Shown piece by piece: positions 35,816 to 49,613 of a DNA stretch of 64,000 bases; the stretch's first letter is position 1; every line of letters begins with the position of its first letter. The notes under the pieces are model-generated. The model saw only the letters and a list, made by a program, of their open reading frames with translations. It ran no database searches and was not told where the DNA came from. The translations under genes and the position numbers were made by a program. Source of the DNA: Lagopus muta. Taxonomy: Eukaryota > Chordata > Aves > Galliformes > Phasianidae. The stretch is from NCBI RefSeq assembly GCF_023343835.1, contig NC_064433.1, positions 178,453,777 to 178,517,776 on the forward strand, written 5' to 3'.

Positions 35816-38800
35816 ATCCTGTGATTTTTCTGTAAATGTTGAACTTTTAATATAGTACAGACACTTTTAAAAGAACCTTCTTTTGTATACTCAAAACAAC
35901 AGCTAGAGATGAAAGCTGGAAGCCCCTGATTTAAATTCCAGCTTTCCCTCTTAGAGTATTTTTCATGCATTTGTTGTTTCTGTTTTTGTATATGGAAGAA
36001 TTACAATCACATTTTATTAAGGAAGCAAAGTGAGTGTGAAGATAAAATAAATGTGTTGACTGAAATTGTGCCTGAGAGGCAGACATTTTGATGGATGGTG
36101 ACAGGCAATGCCCCAGGTCTCAGCATGGTTGGTCACCAACAAGGAATACTCAGCATGCACGTCATCCAATTAGCATTGGGGAATAGTTTTCTGTAGTTAT
36201 TTTTCCATCTTTTTCTACAGAAATGTTTACACGTAGTAAAAAATCCTTTTTCCTTGCATAAATTTCTTGATCTGTTGGGTTTTTCCCCTCACAAAATGAA
36301 ACTTATTTAAGTATCATCACTTATAAGCTTGTTCTTCACTCACCAAAATGCGTGATTTCATTCACAATAATGGAAACTCCGTTTATGCATCAAAAAAGGA
36401 AGAGACCATAAGTAGTTTAATTACAGCCCATTATTAATTGTATTGAGGCAGAAATGATGATAGCTTTTTCTTTTAACCAGCGGCTGCGTTCTTTGTGTTA
36501 CTACAGAGATCATAGAAGGTACATTCTATTTCTATGAGAATCGTAGTGGTAATATTTGGACTCCCAGAAGTCCTTATAACTCATGGATATTGTGCCACTG
36601 ATCATGATTTGCCCATTACTGGATATCTTTTCAGCTTGGTTTTTACATCCATCAGGCAATTTCTTGGTTTTCAATTTAAGCGTTTGCTGTTGTTGTTGTT
36701 TTTGCTTAGCTTTATTGCTGGTTTTAATCATATTTTATATTTTTCTTTAGCTCTTTTATGCACTATACCGAGGGAGATGTATCCCAATTATGCTACCAGT
36801 AAATCTGTATATTATTCTTATATTTCTATTTCAATCCTTCTGCTTGTTTTCAGAAAAGATGCACTCCTGCTGTGATTAGTTTGTGTAATATAAACCTCAG
36901 CCATCAGATGTGACTGCAGACAGGATCAGCACCACATCCAGCCCTATTTAACATAAGTCAGATTTGATTAAAAAGTGTGATAGGATTTTTTGTTCCTTTA
37001 TGGGTAGGTAATCTGCTTTTTTGGTTTTTAGTTCACTCTTGGCTACCAACTTAATCTCTGAAAAATAGCTCCTATGTCTAGGTAGTCTAAGCAGTAGACC
37101 TGATGATACATCTTGGGCAAGAAAAGAAGATTTTGAGCACCATCCTGCTTTGTGAGTAAGGCTCTACTGTCCCAACCTTGATGAAAGATGAACTCCTGGA
37201 AACAGCTGCCTATTGTGAGTGTCCCTTTGTTCTTGGAAGAGCAGGTTCCCAAGTGGGTGTGTTTTACATGTCCTAATTACGATTGTCTCAATTTTTCAGA
37301 TAAAATGAAGTCAGTGAAGTGCTTACAAGGTTTTCCTTGTCTCTTACTGGATGAGATTGTTCTAGTTAATAGTTCGTTTATTCATGTTTCTTTACTGTCC
37401 TGTTGCTCAGTAACAGTTCAAAGACACTAAAGAAATGGTTTACAAAGACACTTGGAACTGCACGTCATGTGTGTACCCAAACAAGTTTGGTTGTACATGT
37501 TGTTGTGGTGGAAGCCCATGGTAATGACCTGCTTGCAGTTAGGAACAACCTTTAAAAAGTCATTATTTTGTTTCACTTTGTGCCAGCTTCTAACAATGAC
37601 AAGTACAGCAGGCATTAGAACAACTTACTGAATTGTTGGTAGCTGTGGGACAGAATACACTGAGCATATCTCCTGGTGAGAACTGTCTGGAATTGCTTAC
37701 TCTGTCTTTGATTTTGATTTACCTACCATAGATTAGTTCTATGGCAGATCTCGAGGACCTTGCAGAATTACAAAATGCCTTTGGTTTTAGCATTATACCC
37801 ACTGCTCAGAACTCACTGACAAGGAACAAGGAAGAGAAGTAACCAACTTCAAGCTCAGACTGCTTATGGTAACGTACTGCTCAGATGTGCTTCAGAACTA
37901 CCCACTGTTCCATCAACAGACACAGGTTAGGAGTGGGTTGCACACCCTGCTGTCTGTGGTGGAAAACCTGCTGTGGTATGGCCAGCTACAGAGGGACAGC
38001 CTGTGTCAGGACCCTCAAGAGTTCTGAGGTACTGGAAGAAAATGTATCTTCAGGCACCGTGAGAAGTTGATGTTGGCTAGGAAGGGATTCCAGGAAGGAT
38101 TTGGATATGATGGTCATATCTTAAGAAATAATAAAGAAGACGTTGGATAGGATTGAAACCACATTAGGAGTAGTTCTGCAGATCTAAACTGGAGAACTGA
38201 GTTTTACCCAGTTGTTTTTTTCAGAACAACTGTGGTAAGTTGAGGGATTTTGGTATTTTGATATAACGGAACTAGTAGGCTCTACAGGAACAGATCCTTG
38301 TGTTCTGAAGTGCACTGACCCTCAGAGATAAGAGCTGCACTTAGTGCTGTGTTGCTGCTCAAGTTGCTCAGTGCAGTGCAGAGCTGGGCACTTCTTTTGC
38401 TGTGTGGTGTTGTAAAACAAGGCTCGTTACAGTAATATAAATTAAACAATGTTTTTGATTGTCCCCAGTCTTCTCAAAGTCATGCAGTCATGGATGTGCT
38501 GTGAAGATGAAAGCAGCTGGAACTATGATCCACAGGAAACAAAGTTGAGCATCAAAGTAAAAACATAAAGAGCTGTCTTAGAAGTAAGTATAACAGGCTG
38601 GAACTCGTTTCTTGTGAGCCACTTGAAAGTTGTTAGAGAATATAAAAATATTTGTGGGCCAGGTTGACTTCCTTTGCATATTCTTGAGAGACCATCAATG
38701 TGTATTCTTTAAGCAGCTTTGTCTGCTTGCTAGGAGCCTCATTATGTGTTGCATATTTTCTACTGTCTCTAGTAAAGGACCCAAACCTGATTAAAAGTCT

Positions 38801-39774
38801 GTTTCTGCAAGTACTACCCTGTAATTGAAATAGAGTAACCATAGTAGCATGCTGTTTCTGACTAAGTTTCTCAGTAGGATGGAAGCACTGCAGGTTAGTG
38901 GTTTTCAACGTAGTTTTCAACTGATGGGCAGCTTTGCCAGGTGTTGCAGCAAGTGCTCTCCTCAAATTTAGACAAGGTACTTGAAGCATCATTTTGCAGT
39001 ACTTGGTATTCATGGTGTTTTCATTTTGGATGCACAAAATAGCTACAGAATGAAAGCTAAAGGTCTATTTGCATGAATTAACTGCTTTCAGCTGAAAAAG
39101 ACAATGTGGATGGAACTAGATTCCCGAATCCACAATCCCTGCAGTGCTGAGCATTTTTCCATCTTTCCAACTCAGAGATGTGTGGGTGGTCTGCTCTTAC
39201 TGACTGCAGAGCTCTGGTTATCTCAGTGTTAGTTTTTCTGCTGATTTCAGTGGAGCCCGATTTTTATATCAGATTTATTCCACCTATCTCAAGCCACTTA
39301 GTAGAGAGACGTTAGCAAGAATCACAGCTTAAAGGTCCTGGTGTAGAACAAAAGGAAGAAACAGTGAACTCCATCTGGCTGTTGATATTTTGGCTGCTGT
39401 GAGATTGCTATGGGGAAGTGCCTTTCTGGCTCTGTTAACTACAGAGTGAGCTTATGGCATAGGTGGCTGTCTTCAGAGAGGTTTGAAAAATAATATGTAA
39501 ATGCTTTGTTAACTTCAGAAGTCTTGGTACACACATCTGCTTAGACTTAGGTATAAAATACTTGCCACTTGGTATTTGATTTTTAAATAACTTGAAATTA
39601 CATAACCCTTTGTAAACATCTCATGGTTTTCAGGTATTTAATAAAGAATTAAGAATTATGGCCACAACACCTGAAATTGCTGCAAGAAAGCCAATTTATT
39701 GACAGTGACTTAGCTGCCTAGCTCATAAATTTTACTAATTTCTTTTCCCTAATTATTTATTTTCTACTAGTTAT
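35816..39774. other. Intergenic, no gene recognised
   Basis: Small open frames up to about 134 codons occur on both strands without splice context, family motifs or repeat identity that I can see. A (TTG)n-like run lies near 36685-36705. Confidence 0.5.
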
Positions 39775-40130
39775 GGTTTAACATGACAGGCAGCACAGCC
39801 CCACAGAGCTGTTCATTCACTGCACCACCAGCAGGATGAGAAAGAGAACTGACAGAGCACAAGAACTCATAAGTTAACAAAAGGACAGTACAGTAAGAAA
39901 GAAACAAAGGGAAAAGAAAAAAAAGAGTGAAAACCAAGTAATCCAATTCCTTGCTGGCTGATGTCCACCCAGTCCCCAAGCAGCAGCCCACCTGCCCAGC
40001 TCCCCCAGTGTCACTGCTCAGCATGGTGATGTATGGCTGGTTTGAGTTGGCTGTCCTGGTTCTGCCCCTTTCCATCTCCTGGGCAACCCCAGCAACTCGC
40101 TGTTGGGGCAGCACATGGAGCTGAGACATA
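39775..40130 (+). repeat. Probable old avian ERV LTR fragment
   Basis: The stretch ACCCAGTCCCCAAGCAGCAG ... GGTTTGAGTTGGCTGTCCTG ... ACTCGCTGTTGGGGCAGCAC resembles the 3' half of avian ERVL-type LTRs as I know them. It lies directly beside a CR1. Ends, target duplication and family are not established. Confidence 0.4.
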
Positions 40131-40138
40131 CTTAATAG

Positions 40139-40712
40139 AGTCATAGAATCATAGAATTGTGAATCATAGAATGGCTTAGGTTGAAAGGAATATGAAAGCC
40201 CCTCCAGTTCCAACCCTCCTGCCATGGGCAGAGCTGCCCCCTCAGCCCCCCTCTGCACCTCCTCAGGCTGCCCAGAGCCCCATTCAACCTGGCCTTGAGC
40301 TCTTCCAGGGATGGGTCACCCACAGCTGTCTGAGCAGCTGTGCCAGTGCCTCACCACCCTCTGAGTAAAGAAATTTTTCCTCATATCTAATCTAAATCTC
40401 CCCTCTTCTAGTTTAAAACCATTTCCCTTGTGCTATCACTATTTGCCTGTGTAAAATGTCCCCTCTCCCCCTCATGTTTATATGCTCTGTTCAAAGTACT
40501 GGAAGGCCACAATGAGGTCTCCCTGGAGCCTTCTCTTCTCCAAGCTAAATAAGCCCAGTTCCCTCAGCCTTTCCTCACAGGAGAGGTGCTCCAGCCCTCT
40601 GATCATCTTAGTGGCCTCCTCTGGACCCGATCCAACAGCTCCTCATCCATTCTGTGCTGGGGGCCCCAGGCCTGGATGCAGTACTCTAGATGGAGTCTCC
40701 TTGGCTTAGCAT
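40139..40712 (-). repeat. CR1 LINE, antisense
   Basis: It begins AGTCATAGAATCATAGAATT (duplicated terminal octamers) and runs through CTCACAGGAGAGGTGCTCCA to CCCCAGGCCTGGATGCAGTA. The 3' end is well preserved. Confidence 0.88.
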
Positions 40713-43700
40713 CTGAGCATTGCTCACCTACAGCTATAACAGTGGTGTGTTATCAGTGCACAGATCCAAAACACAGCACAATCCTAGCTAGGAAGAAGAA
40801 AACAAGCTGCATGCCAGCTGAAACCAGGATACTGTTTCGGACTTCCTCCTCATTTATCATCGCCTTAGGAATAAAACATCATTAATGTGCATCACATCAA
40901 TAATGGAACATCAGACACTATTTATTTTTCTGTTCAAGTTGTAGTGAATAGGCCAGGGTGACAAATCAATTTATTGTGTACAAGATAATCTCATTTAGTA
41001 AGAGCATGGAATTAACATCGCCAGCTTTTTTCTCGTTTACAACGTGATGGAATCATGGCAAAACATGAAGAGGAAAAATATGATTTGAACTTGTTATATC
41101 CTGTCAGTTTATCTTGTATTACTTGTGATATACTTACAGGAACATCTAATGATTTTGCATTTCTTTTCCAAGGGATGAGGGAAGTAGATGTGATTACCTT
41201 TCATTAAAATAATTTCCATCAGGAAACACTGAGTCTCGGTACTGGGAGACAACACATGCTGTATTTATCAATGACTCCTCCAGTTTTCAACCTGCTCCCC
41301 GATTATATCACAAGGTGTTCCAAAACATTCAAGAAAAACCCTGGGATAAGAAGATAGCTGGAGCTTTTCAATATTTTCTGTTTAGAGAAAAAATGATGAC
41401 GGAATCAAGATCTCTAGTGCTTTCTGGCACCATGACAGATAGACCAGTGCTTGCTGGTTGATTACAGCGATTTTGCCAAAAGATGCATTGAATCAGATGA
41501 TTGCAGTTACACAGTGAATTGCCAGAAGTTCAATTGTTTTAAAGAAGTGCAGAGGATATGTTATTGATCTGACTGCCTGAAATACGTACAGATGCCTCCC
41601 CTCTAATCCACTGAAGAAATACATTATGAATTCCCATATATATTGAATTTTTTCACAAGTTTATTAGAAAATCTCAGTGTTTTGTGTGTTTTGAAGAATA
41701 TATCTGTTCAATGAAAGGAAACTGGATCATGTTCTCATGTAAATATTACTGTACTCAAAGATTTTGTGTAACATATTCACTCATAGAGCTGTCACGTGTC
41801 TGCCAAAGCCCAGTGGACTCTGCAAAATGGCAGCTGTTGCAAGAGGAGATTTTGGAAAGAGCTGGAAGAATGCTGGCAGCGTCTGTCCAAATGTACAGAC
41901 AGTGACTTTTGGGTCTTCTTTCTGTCAGAGTTAGTAGAGAAAAGCAAGCTATTGTTTCCCCAGTGTCTGTTTTTCCTCACGTGCCATTTGGGACACATTG
42001 TGTGAAAAAAGTTGCCATGGATGAGATCCTTCTTGACATTTGTCACTGAAGATGCATCCTCATGCATTCCTCCCAGTTAAATAACTGAATAATATCCTAA
42101 ATGAGAACTTGTTAAACAACTCTGAGTCCCATCCTGCAAAACCCGTGAAACAGATTCTTAACCTGGCAAGATTTTGTAACTTACTGAAGGAAAAATCCAT
42201 GCGCCATCTTGTGCAGTGAGCTGCAGAGTCAGATAGAAGGACCTGTGAACGGCACAACTTTTGTACCAGTCCCAATGTGATGCTCATTTCTGAAGTTCAC
42301 TCCAGACACAGGCGGTGCTCATCTTTAAGGAAATAAGCACATACTAATCGCCTTTATCATGACTTTTACTGAGAAACTGTTTCACACCACAGGCAAGCCA
42401 CATAGGCAATTACTGCCATGCACACTGCTCTATAGCAATATGTAGGCTGCATCCCACGCCCTTAACAGTCCTTTGCAGTGTGTTTTTAAATGTACCACTG
42501 TTGCAGTGATGAAGATTGTTTATCTATAGTTTTGAATTACTCTGAAGGTTAGTACCTTTATTTAAAGACACAAAATTTTATTAGCATTTGGGATAACATA
42601 GTAAGGTTTTCATTTATTGTTTTTTCCTGTTGGTATGGTTTTGTTAATCAAGGTTGTAATACAACAGTATATGAACTTAAATAAATGTTATAGTTAAGCT
42701 TATTTTGTTCTTGATCGTATTTTTTGAAGAACACTGGGCAATCTCGTAAGAGCAAACGTGGCACTTTTGTTCTCTGTACATCTACTACTATCAGTAGTAG
42801 GAGATGTGTGTCATCTTGCATGTGATAAAAAGGGTCACAAAGGCCAGGCATCCATTTGTAGGACTGAGCTTATGAATCTTTCATAAAAAACACCTGCTCC
42901 CTATTATTGCACAATGATAAATCACCTTGATACAGTAAAAAACCTGTAGCCTTCCACAAAAGAATACCCTAATTTTCTTCCTGATAAAACATTCTTTGGG
43001 AAATTTTAATCAGTTTATGGGAAGGCTTTGGAAGACCAATAGTGAAATAATGAGTTCTTCATAAATTGGATCTGTTGAATGCATTGCAGAAGCCAGTGTT
43101 CAAAGTAAGTGACTTACATTATATACTGGGCATGCTGTGACAGCCTCTTCCTCCAGCTAAGAAATCCATTAAATTCCTCAGTGTACAGATCACTTGGTTA
43201 CAGAGACATTTGTACCTCTAAAGATTAGTTGGACAGCACTACGGAATAGAAACGCAAAAATATTTTCTCTCTTTATGCCATCAGATTAATTTATTAGCAT
43301 GATTTTACATACATACCTTTTTTAAGCGTTGTCTAATTGAAAGCAGCTTCAAGTGTGCCTCCAATTAAGCGATGGGTAACTCTTTTACAACAGAAGAATA
43401 CAAAAAGACCCCTCAGCTACATCTGTAATGAGGCTTTGAAATCATCAGGACGAGGACTGAAGGAAGGAGTTGGCCAGGACAGAAGGAATGGTGCAAACAC
43501 GGAACCCACAAGCTTACTTCTGTGTTCCATGCAATGTAAACCTTGCTAATTTGGAACTAAATGATGACGGGACACTGTTGCTTTATGTTATCAGTGCATA
43601 TCCTGAGGAGAGCCGCAGTCTCAAAGGCCTTTGTTATCTTTCCCCATGTAAGATCTACCTTCACACAATACCTCATCTATTGCCATCGCCTTGCGAGACC

Positions 43701-44576
43701 TGGTGTGTAAAGGACAGAACTCAGATGAACAGATAAGAGATGGTTATAAACAGTTGGTGTGTCACATGGCGGATTGCAGCCACAGTGCTTTTCACAGACC
43801 TGAATAAAAAGATTAAAAAGTGGTTTAATTACACTGGTAGGACTGCTATGTGCTGATAGGGCATCAGTCAGCTCTCTGTGTGTTTGGCATAGCCGAGGGG
43901 CTCTTCTGTGCGTGATGTAATAGGTATTGAGCAACGTCCAGGTGTGTGCACACATCACCGACTGATCGGAGTAGTGAGTCAATACAACACAGCAAAACAA
44001 AATCAGAGTCAGATTCTGTTCTCACTGACACTTACATAATTGAAAATGAGGTAATTTAGGATTCATGCTGCTGTCTGGGAAAACAAAAGCCCAACAAACT
44101 GTGCTTGAAAGCCAAGCGTAGTCTCATCTCATGAGAAATATTATTTAACATCTGAGCAATATTAGGTAAAAAGAAGAGCAGTGTTAGCTGGTTAGGTGTT
44201 TAGTCTTAAGGACAGTTTATTCCAGCTTCATGTCTGTAACAGAAAAGGCATCCTCTCTTGATTTGACTATTTTTCATTTGATTATTTTTAAAGCAGTTAA
44301 AAGATTTGTAGCAGGTAGCAGTAGTGCTTGTTTAAAACCTAAACACCTTGACTTGCATTTCCAGTCTGCTGTTTAGCTTTCCAGTTTCTTAGTTACAGGG
44401 TGGCCCACATCAGCTCCCAGATTCCAAACCGTAGCAGAATAGAAACTCTTCTTGTTTTCTTCTAAGAGCAGCATCCCGTAAGTCTCCACATGAGAACCAA
44501 ATGTGGCACTGATGAGTCCACGTGTTCTCTGAGGAAGATTTTTTAAAAATCAACACAAATTCTATGTGGTAGGTTT
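40713..44576. other. Intergenic, no gene assigned
   Basis: No family is recognised. One open stretch at 41213-41461 (+), with a plausible acceptor AG at 41221-41222 and a TGA at 41459, has coding-like composition (SRYWETTHAVFIND, KPWDKKIAGAFQYF). It is described under findings. Confidence 0.4.
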
Positions 44577-44792
44577 CATAGAATCATGGAATGGCCTGGG
44601 TTGAAAAGGACCTCAATGATCATCGAGTTTCAACCCCCTGCTGTGTGCAGGGTCACCAACCACCAGACCAGGCTGCCCAGAGCCACATCCAGCCTGGCCT
44701 TGAATGCCTGCAGGGATGGGGCATCCACAGCCTCCTTGGGCAACCTGTTCCAGTGCATCACCACCCTCTGTGTGAAAAACTTCCTCCTAGGG
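44577..44792 (-). repeat. CR1 3' end, antisense
   Basis: The text includes TTCATAGAATCATGGAATGG, CAACCACCAGACCAGGCTGC and CACCACCCTCTGTGTGAAAA. The first 200 bp closely match the copy at 30386, which suggests the same subfamily. Confidence 0.88.
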
Positions 44793-47700
44793 TTTGCTGG
44801 TCTTTGTTTCTATTTTCTGCTTCGTTGTGGTGTGAAGCATGATTATGAATGAGCTGCCATGATAGCAGCTGACTAATGAAGAACTGCCTGCCCAAAAAAG
44901 CACAGCTCAGCCACTTTGTAGTGAGCTCTGCTGCTTAGAAGCGTGTATGACAGTGGGATCTAGATTTGCTTTATATCGTATTCGTAGTAATTTTCCTCTT
45001 CAGAGCAAATTTCCTCAGAGCACAGCACAGAGGTTCCATGCAGAGGATTGTGTGTCAGCACTCAAACTTCATCCTGTAAGCTGAAAAACTTACTACAAAG
45101 TGATTCTTAATTGTAGCACTGAGCACTGCCAGGAATTTGTATCTTCATCTGTTCCCTGCTGTTCTCAGTTCAGCGTGAGGGGGAGCTGTTTTACTGCACT
45201 CAGCGTCACTCTGGGGAAGAGGAAGCCTAAGGAGGGCAACTGTCCGAAGGACTGGCTCGCAGCCTGCAAGAGCTGTGTAATTCACCTTGGATTTGGTTCT
45301 AACTAAAGTCTGTCTGTACTGCTGAACGAAAAAGGGGATGAGAAGCATGCCACAAGTTAAGCAAGCAATGCCCCTGATTCTCCAAAGTGCTTCATAACCA
45401 TCTTGGCACTTCTTGCCAGCACCACCTTGCTCTGCCCGAGCAATACTTCACCTTAGTTTGCAAGATCATTCATTCCTAGAACACCGTCTGAAAGGGAGGT
45501 GGGTAGAACTGCAGGGGGTTTTGCTCCTCCCAACCCCACACTGCCCCAACACCCTTTACATCCTTGAACAGCCGCAGATAACCTTGTGTTACATCCTGTT
45601 TGTGCAACACAGTATCCAGTGTCACTCTAAAACAGCCTCTGTAAGTCTTTCTGCAGCAGGGGGCTACTTCAGAAATGGACCAAACTCCTTGTGCAATGGG
45701 CCTAAGGCAATAATGTACATGGCACCCAGCAGAGAGCCAGACACCAACCCATCCTTGGTCTGAATGCCTGCTAGACAAAAAGCAAATTCAGACCCATGCG
45801 ATGGCAAGCAGAGAAAGACACTAATGAGGCTGGCTAGATATTACTTCTTGTATTTATGTCTGACTTTGTTTTAAAATTTTAATCGTATAAACTGATATTA
45901 ATTGCACATTAAAGATCTGTATAATGTAAGAGTTATTTCAGATACCTTGGCAAGCTTCATGGAATGACAATTTTAAAAGAGGAGTACCAGTTTAGTCCTG
46001 AAGTGCCAAACACCTGAACGCAGCTCAGGAGCACAGTAAGGTTCTTCTCTCCATGTCAACCCTTGATTTGGGAATTCCCCATGGGAAGTACTTACATAGC
46101 AAAGACTCTCCTGCTGACAAGTGGTCCTAAATGGACCCCCGTGGCAGCTCAGGAGGTCTGGTATTAAATGGGGAGGTTGGTGGCCCTGCATGTGGCAGGG
46201 GGTTGGAGATTCATGATCTCTGAGCTCTCTTCCAACTCTGGCCATTCTGTGATTCTGAGGCACACTGACACCTGAGTGCTGACACTACAGCTCTCTGCCT
46301 GTGAACATTTCAGTTAAGCTTCCTGATAAATTCCCTCAAAGAAGAGAACAATGGAGGTGGAGTGTGCATGCTGCGAGCACAGCCTATGGATGTACATTCA
46401 CATTGTCCTTTGACTGAGTGTATGCACATTTAGTTATTATTGGGCCAAAATAAACAGCAGATTATTCAAATGTAAGCTCGTGGGTACAATGTCTGAAGGG
46501 TTTCTGGAAATTTCAGCTAAGCACAAGTACTTTATCTTTTGTTTCTTTTCATATAGCCTGCAGTTGGTACAGAGCACTTCTGGATAAAGGTTTCAAAGCT
46601 GTCATTCTTTAGTTGCCCCACAGACCTGAGAAACCCCTACGAATATACTCCTTGTCTTCTATAAATGAAAATCCATCCCTGGGGGAAATCTGAATGCTAT
46701 CACAGACAGAAGATTTGGGACACAGTAAGTAGAAGCAAAGCAGTTCTTCTTATGGAAGCCTTAACACCTTCAGGGAGAACCTAAAAGATCCGTGTCCAGG
46801 TGAAAAACAAAATCACATGAAATCATTAATCTTCTCTCCCTCTATTGAGGTTACACATGCTGTAAAAATGCTGTAATCATTAAAACAAACCAGGAATCCT
46901 AAGTACGTGGGCTTATATGAGGGGCAGGTGAGAACTAAAGAGTGTAAAATCTGTTAGTATAGGTAATTCTTTAAATGATTTTTTAAAGATGTAAATATTG
47001 TAAGTAGGTACCCAGGTAATACAGCTGTGCTCACATACTGCACATGGGAAAACCAGGCAACCTCCCACTGCCCGCCTGCACCAGAATCACCGTGGTGCGG
47101 CTTCCACACACCTTAGGGAGCGGCCATTTTGGCACTTCAGGTGTGGACATCGCCAGCATCTCCAGCATCTCCAGCATCACAGAACTTTCCCAAATATTAA
47201 GAAATTAACCTCATGTGAATGAAAAATCCATTCCACCACGTTGCTGAGGGCTCTGCAGGCTGAAGAACCTTTTATGTTCAATCTGTCCAGCTTTCCATAA
47301 AATGAGTTCCAGCTGTGACTCAGAAACACCACTACATTTTGGGAAATAGCTTCACTCCTTTGACTCCTTTACTTCACTTCCAGAGCACGTGATTTCCTAT
47401 CTTTAAGTTCAGTTTTCTCTGCTTTTGGGAAAGGAAACACTGGGGGGTTGAGTGGGAATGAAAAACGGGCTTTGTGTCAACAAATGAAGATACTGAGAAA
47501 TTTCTACAAGCCAAATACCTGTTCTCTATGGCAGAATTTTCCTGTACTGGTCTGTAGAATAGTGCTTTGGCAACAGAGAGTTGGTTTCTCAATAACCAGC
47601 ACTCAGGATACGTGGTTTAGGACAGTCAGACTGCATAGCACCCATCACTGGGAATTGGAAGACTTTCTTCTGCAGCTATTAGAAAAGCACTCAGCCTCTC

Positions 47701-49613
47701 TCCCCACCCCTTCCTTCTCCCAGCATAATGCAAAGAAAAGCCCCAAACACCTGCCTGTGACAAACACAGCCAAATTCTGACACTCAGTAATCTAGAAACA
47801 GTCAGGCACCACTGGGCATCCTGACACTGCTTCAGCCCCAAGGTGGCAGGAAGGTGCATCATTGCCAAGGAGTCCTCGCAAGAGCACAACACTTCCTCAC
47901 AGCTCAATCCTAACAGATGAACTGATTCAAAAGGGGGATCTTTTATAGGTATTTGCATTTCCTTGGTCCCTGCAAATATGAAGCCTAACATTTTAGTGAG
48001 CTCAAGAAGCAGCAGTGATGTAACGGGTGTATTTTATAAATTCAGAGTTTCATAGTAACAAACAATAGTGACCTAATTCAGTTACTGCAAAAATTACATT
48101 CAGCTGTCTTTATCCATAGGAACAAGCCGTATTTCCACTCACACAGATGGACATCCTGGTTTTATCTAAATAGGATGCAGCTCCCCAGGCAACCAGTTTG
48201 ATGTGATTCCTATCCACAGACCATTGACAGTGGAAAGTTTCAGTCAGGTTGTATCTTCCAAACTGCATCACCTGCTGGCACCCACAGCGTTGCACTGCGC
48301 GCTGCTGAGGATATCTGAGGTCCAACAGAAGTTACATCAGAAGTGGCCAATTTTAAGCAGACAGCTGTCTTCAACAAATCAATATCCATTACAAACTTCA
48401 CCTCCATATCAGATCACTGCTCATTTTTCTTAGAAATGACCTCTTCTAAATGTGTTTCACATGACTAAGACAATTCCCAGGAAAAAAAATAATACCAAAA
48501 TGCAGCATAATGTGTCCTCCTGTGTCTGTAGCTTACTAAGATAGTAAATGCATGAGGCTCTCAACTAGCAGTCCGCCTTATCTTCAGAAGAAACATTTCT
48601 GCCAATGGTTACGTTGGTCAGAAGTAAAGAGCATTTCTACCCAGGTTTCCCTTTTTCTACTCTTATACAAGGAAACTGTATACTTACAGACAATACAGTT
48701 TTGGGAACTATTCACTAATTTTGATGTTTAAAAATTAACAAATTACTGGAACAAAAATAATTAGAAAGCACAGTCTTTGTGGGTTACCATTGGTTATATG
48801 AGGCTTTGCAGAGGTAGCATGCCAATTTAGACACTAAACGGCAAGCTAACAGCACTGCAGAGGAATAACTGTATTATTTCCTCTGAAGTTAGACTTTCCA
48901 TAGACAATTGAATTAATATTAATGGTTTCAGTGCTTGTTTCAAATAATGAGGCTAAATTGCAGCCCAGCAAGATGAAAGTATTCCCTTTCAAGTGGAGCA
49001 TCTGTAACTCATGAAGGAAGGACAGGATCTGCCAAACACTTTCATGCAACATTCATCTCAATCGGTGAGAGTGTATTTCACTTATTAAAAAATAAAAAAG
49101 CCAAAGAACTTCCTCTGTCAGAAGCATGAGAAAGAAACTTCAGCAAACAGGACTGGATTTTCTTTAATCCCTGCTTAACAGTAAAAACTGTCCAAGTGTT
49201 TGTTATTCAGTCTTTTGATAAGTTCCATTTCCAGAGAGCAAACAGCTGCACCCCAGCAGAGCACCGTCACTCCTCAGTGAAAGGCACAGGGCCCTTTTGG
49301 TTCCAAGGATCAACACAGCTTTATGGCAGCATCATGAAAACAAAGGATTCCTCTCCCTCTGTTAACATTAACATATAAAACAAAGACACAGCATCAAAAT
49401 TGTGAGAAAACACAATTCAGTGAAATGTAGATTAGACCAGAAGTTCGTTGCCTATGCTGCTGTAAAAACGTGCCAAGTGTAAAGTAGAAGAATGTGAGAG
49501 TACTCTGTTCATAATTTTAAACACAGGGATGATTTGGAAAACTTTATTAGATGTATGAATGAGATTGTTGTTTGAGGAGATTCTTCTGTTATCAGCATGC
49601 ACTGATGAGCCTT
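44793..49613. other. Intergenic, no gene recognised
   Basis: Contains a short sense CR1 end (about 46140-46258) and a small CATCTCCAG triplication near 47155-47176. Otherwise AT-rich sequence with only short, contextless open frames. Confidence 0.5.
46140..46258 (+). repeat. Short CR1 3' end, sense
   Basis: The text includes GGTATTAAATGGGGAGGTTG, GGTGGCCCTGCATGTGGCAG and CATTCTGTGATTCTGAGGCA, about 115 bp. Confidence 0.82.

Noticed and set aside
43337-43736. Overlapping 70- and 88-codon frames in the intergenic gap
   Set aside because: No splice context, no recognisable motif, and overlapping alternative frames of equal quality.
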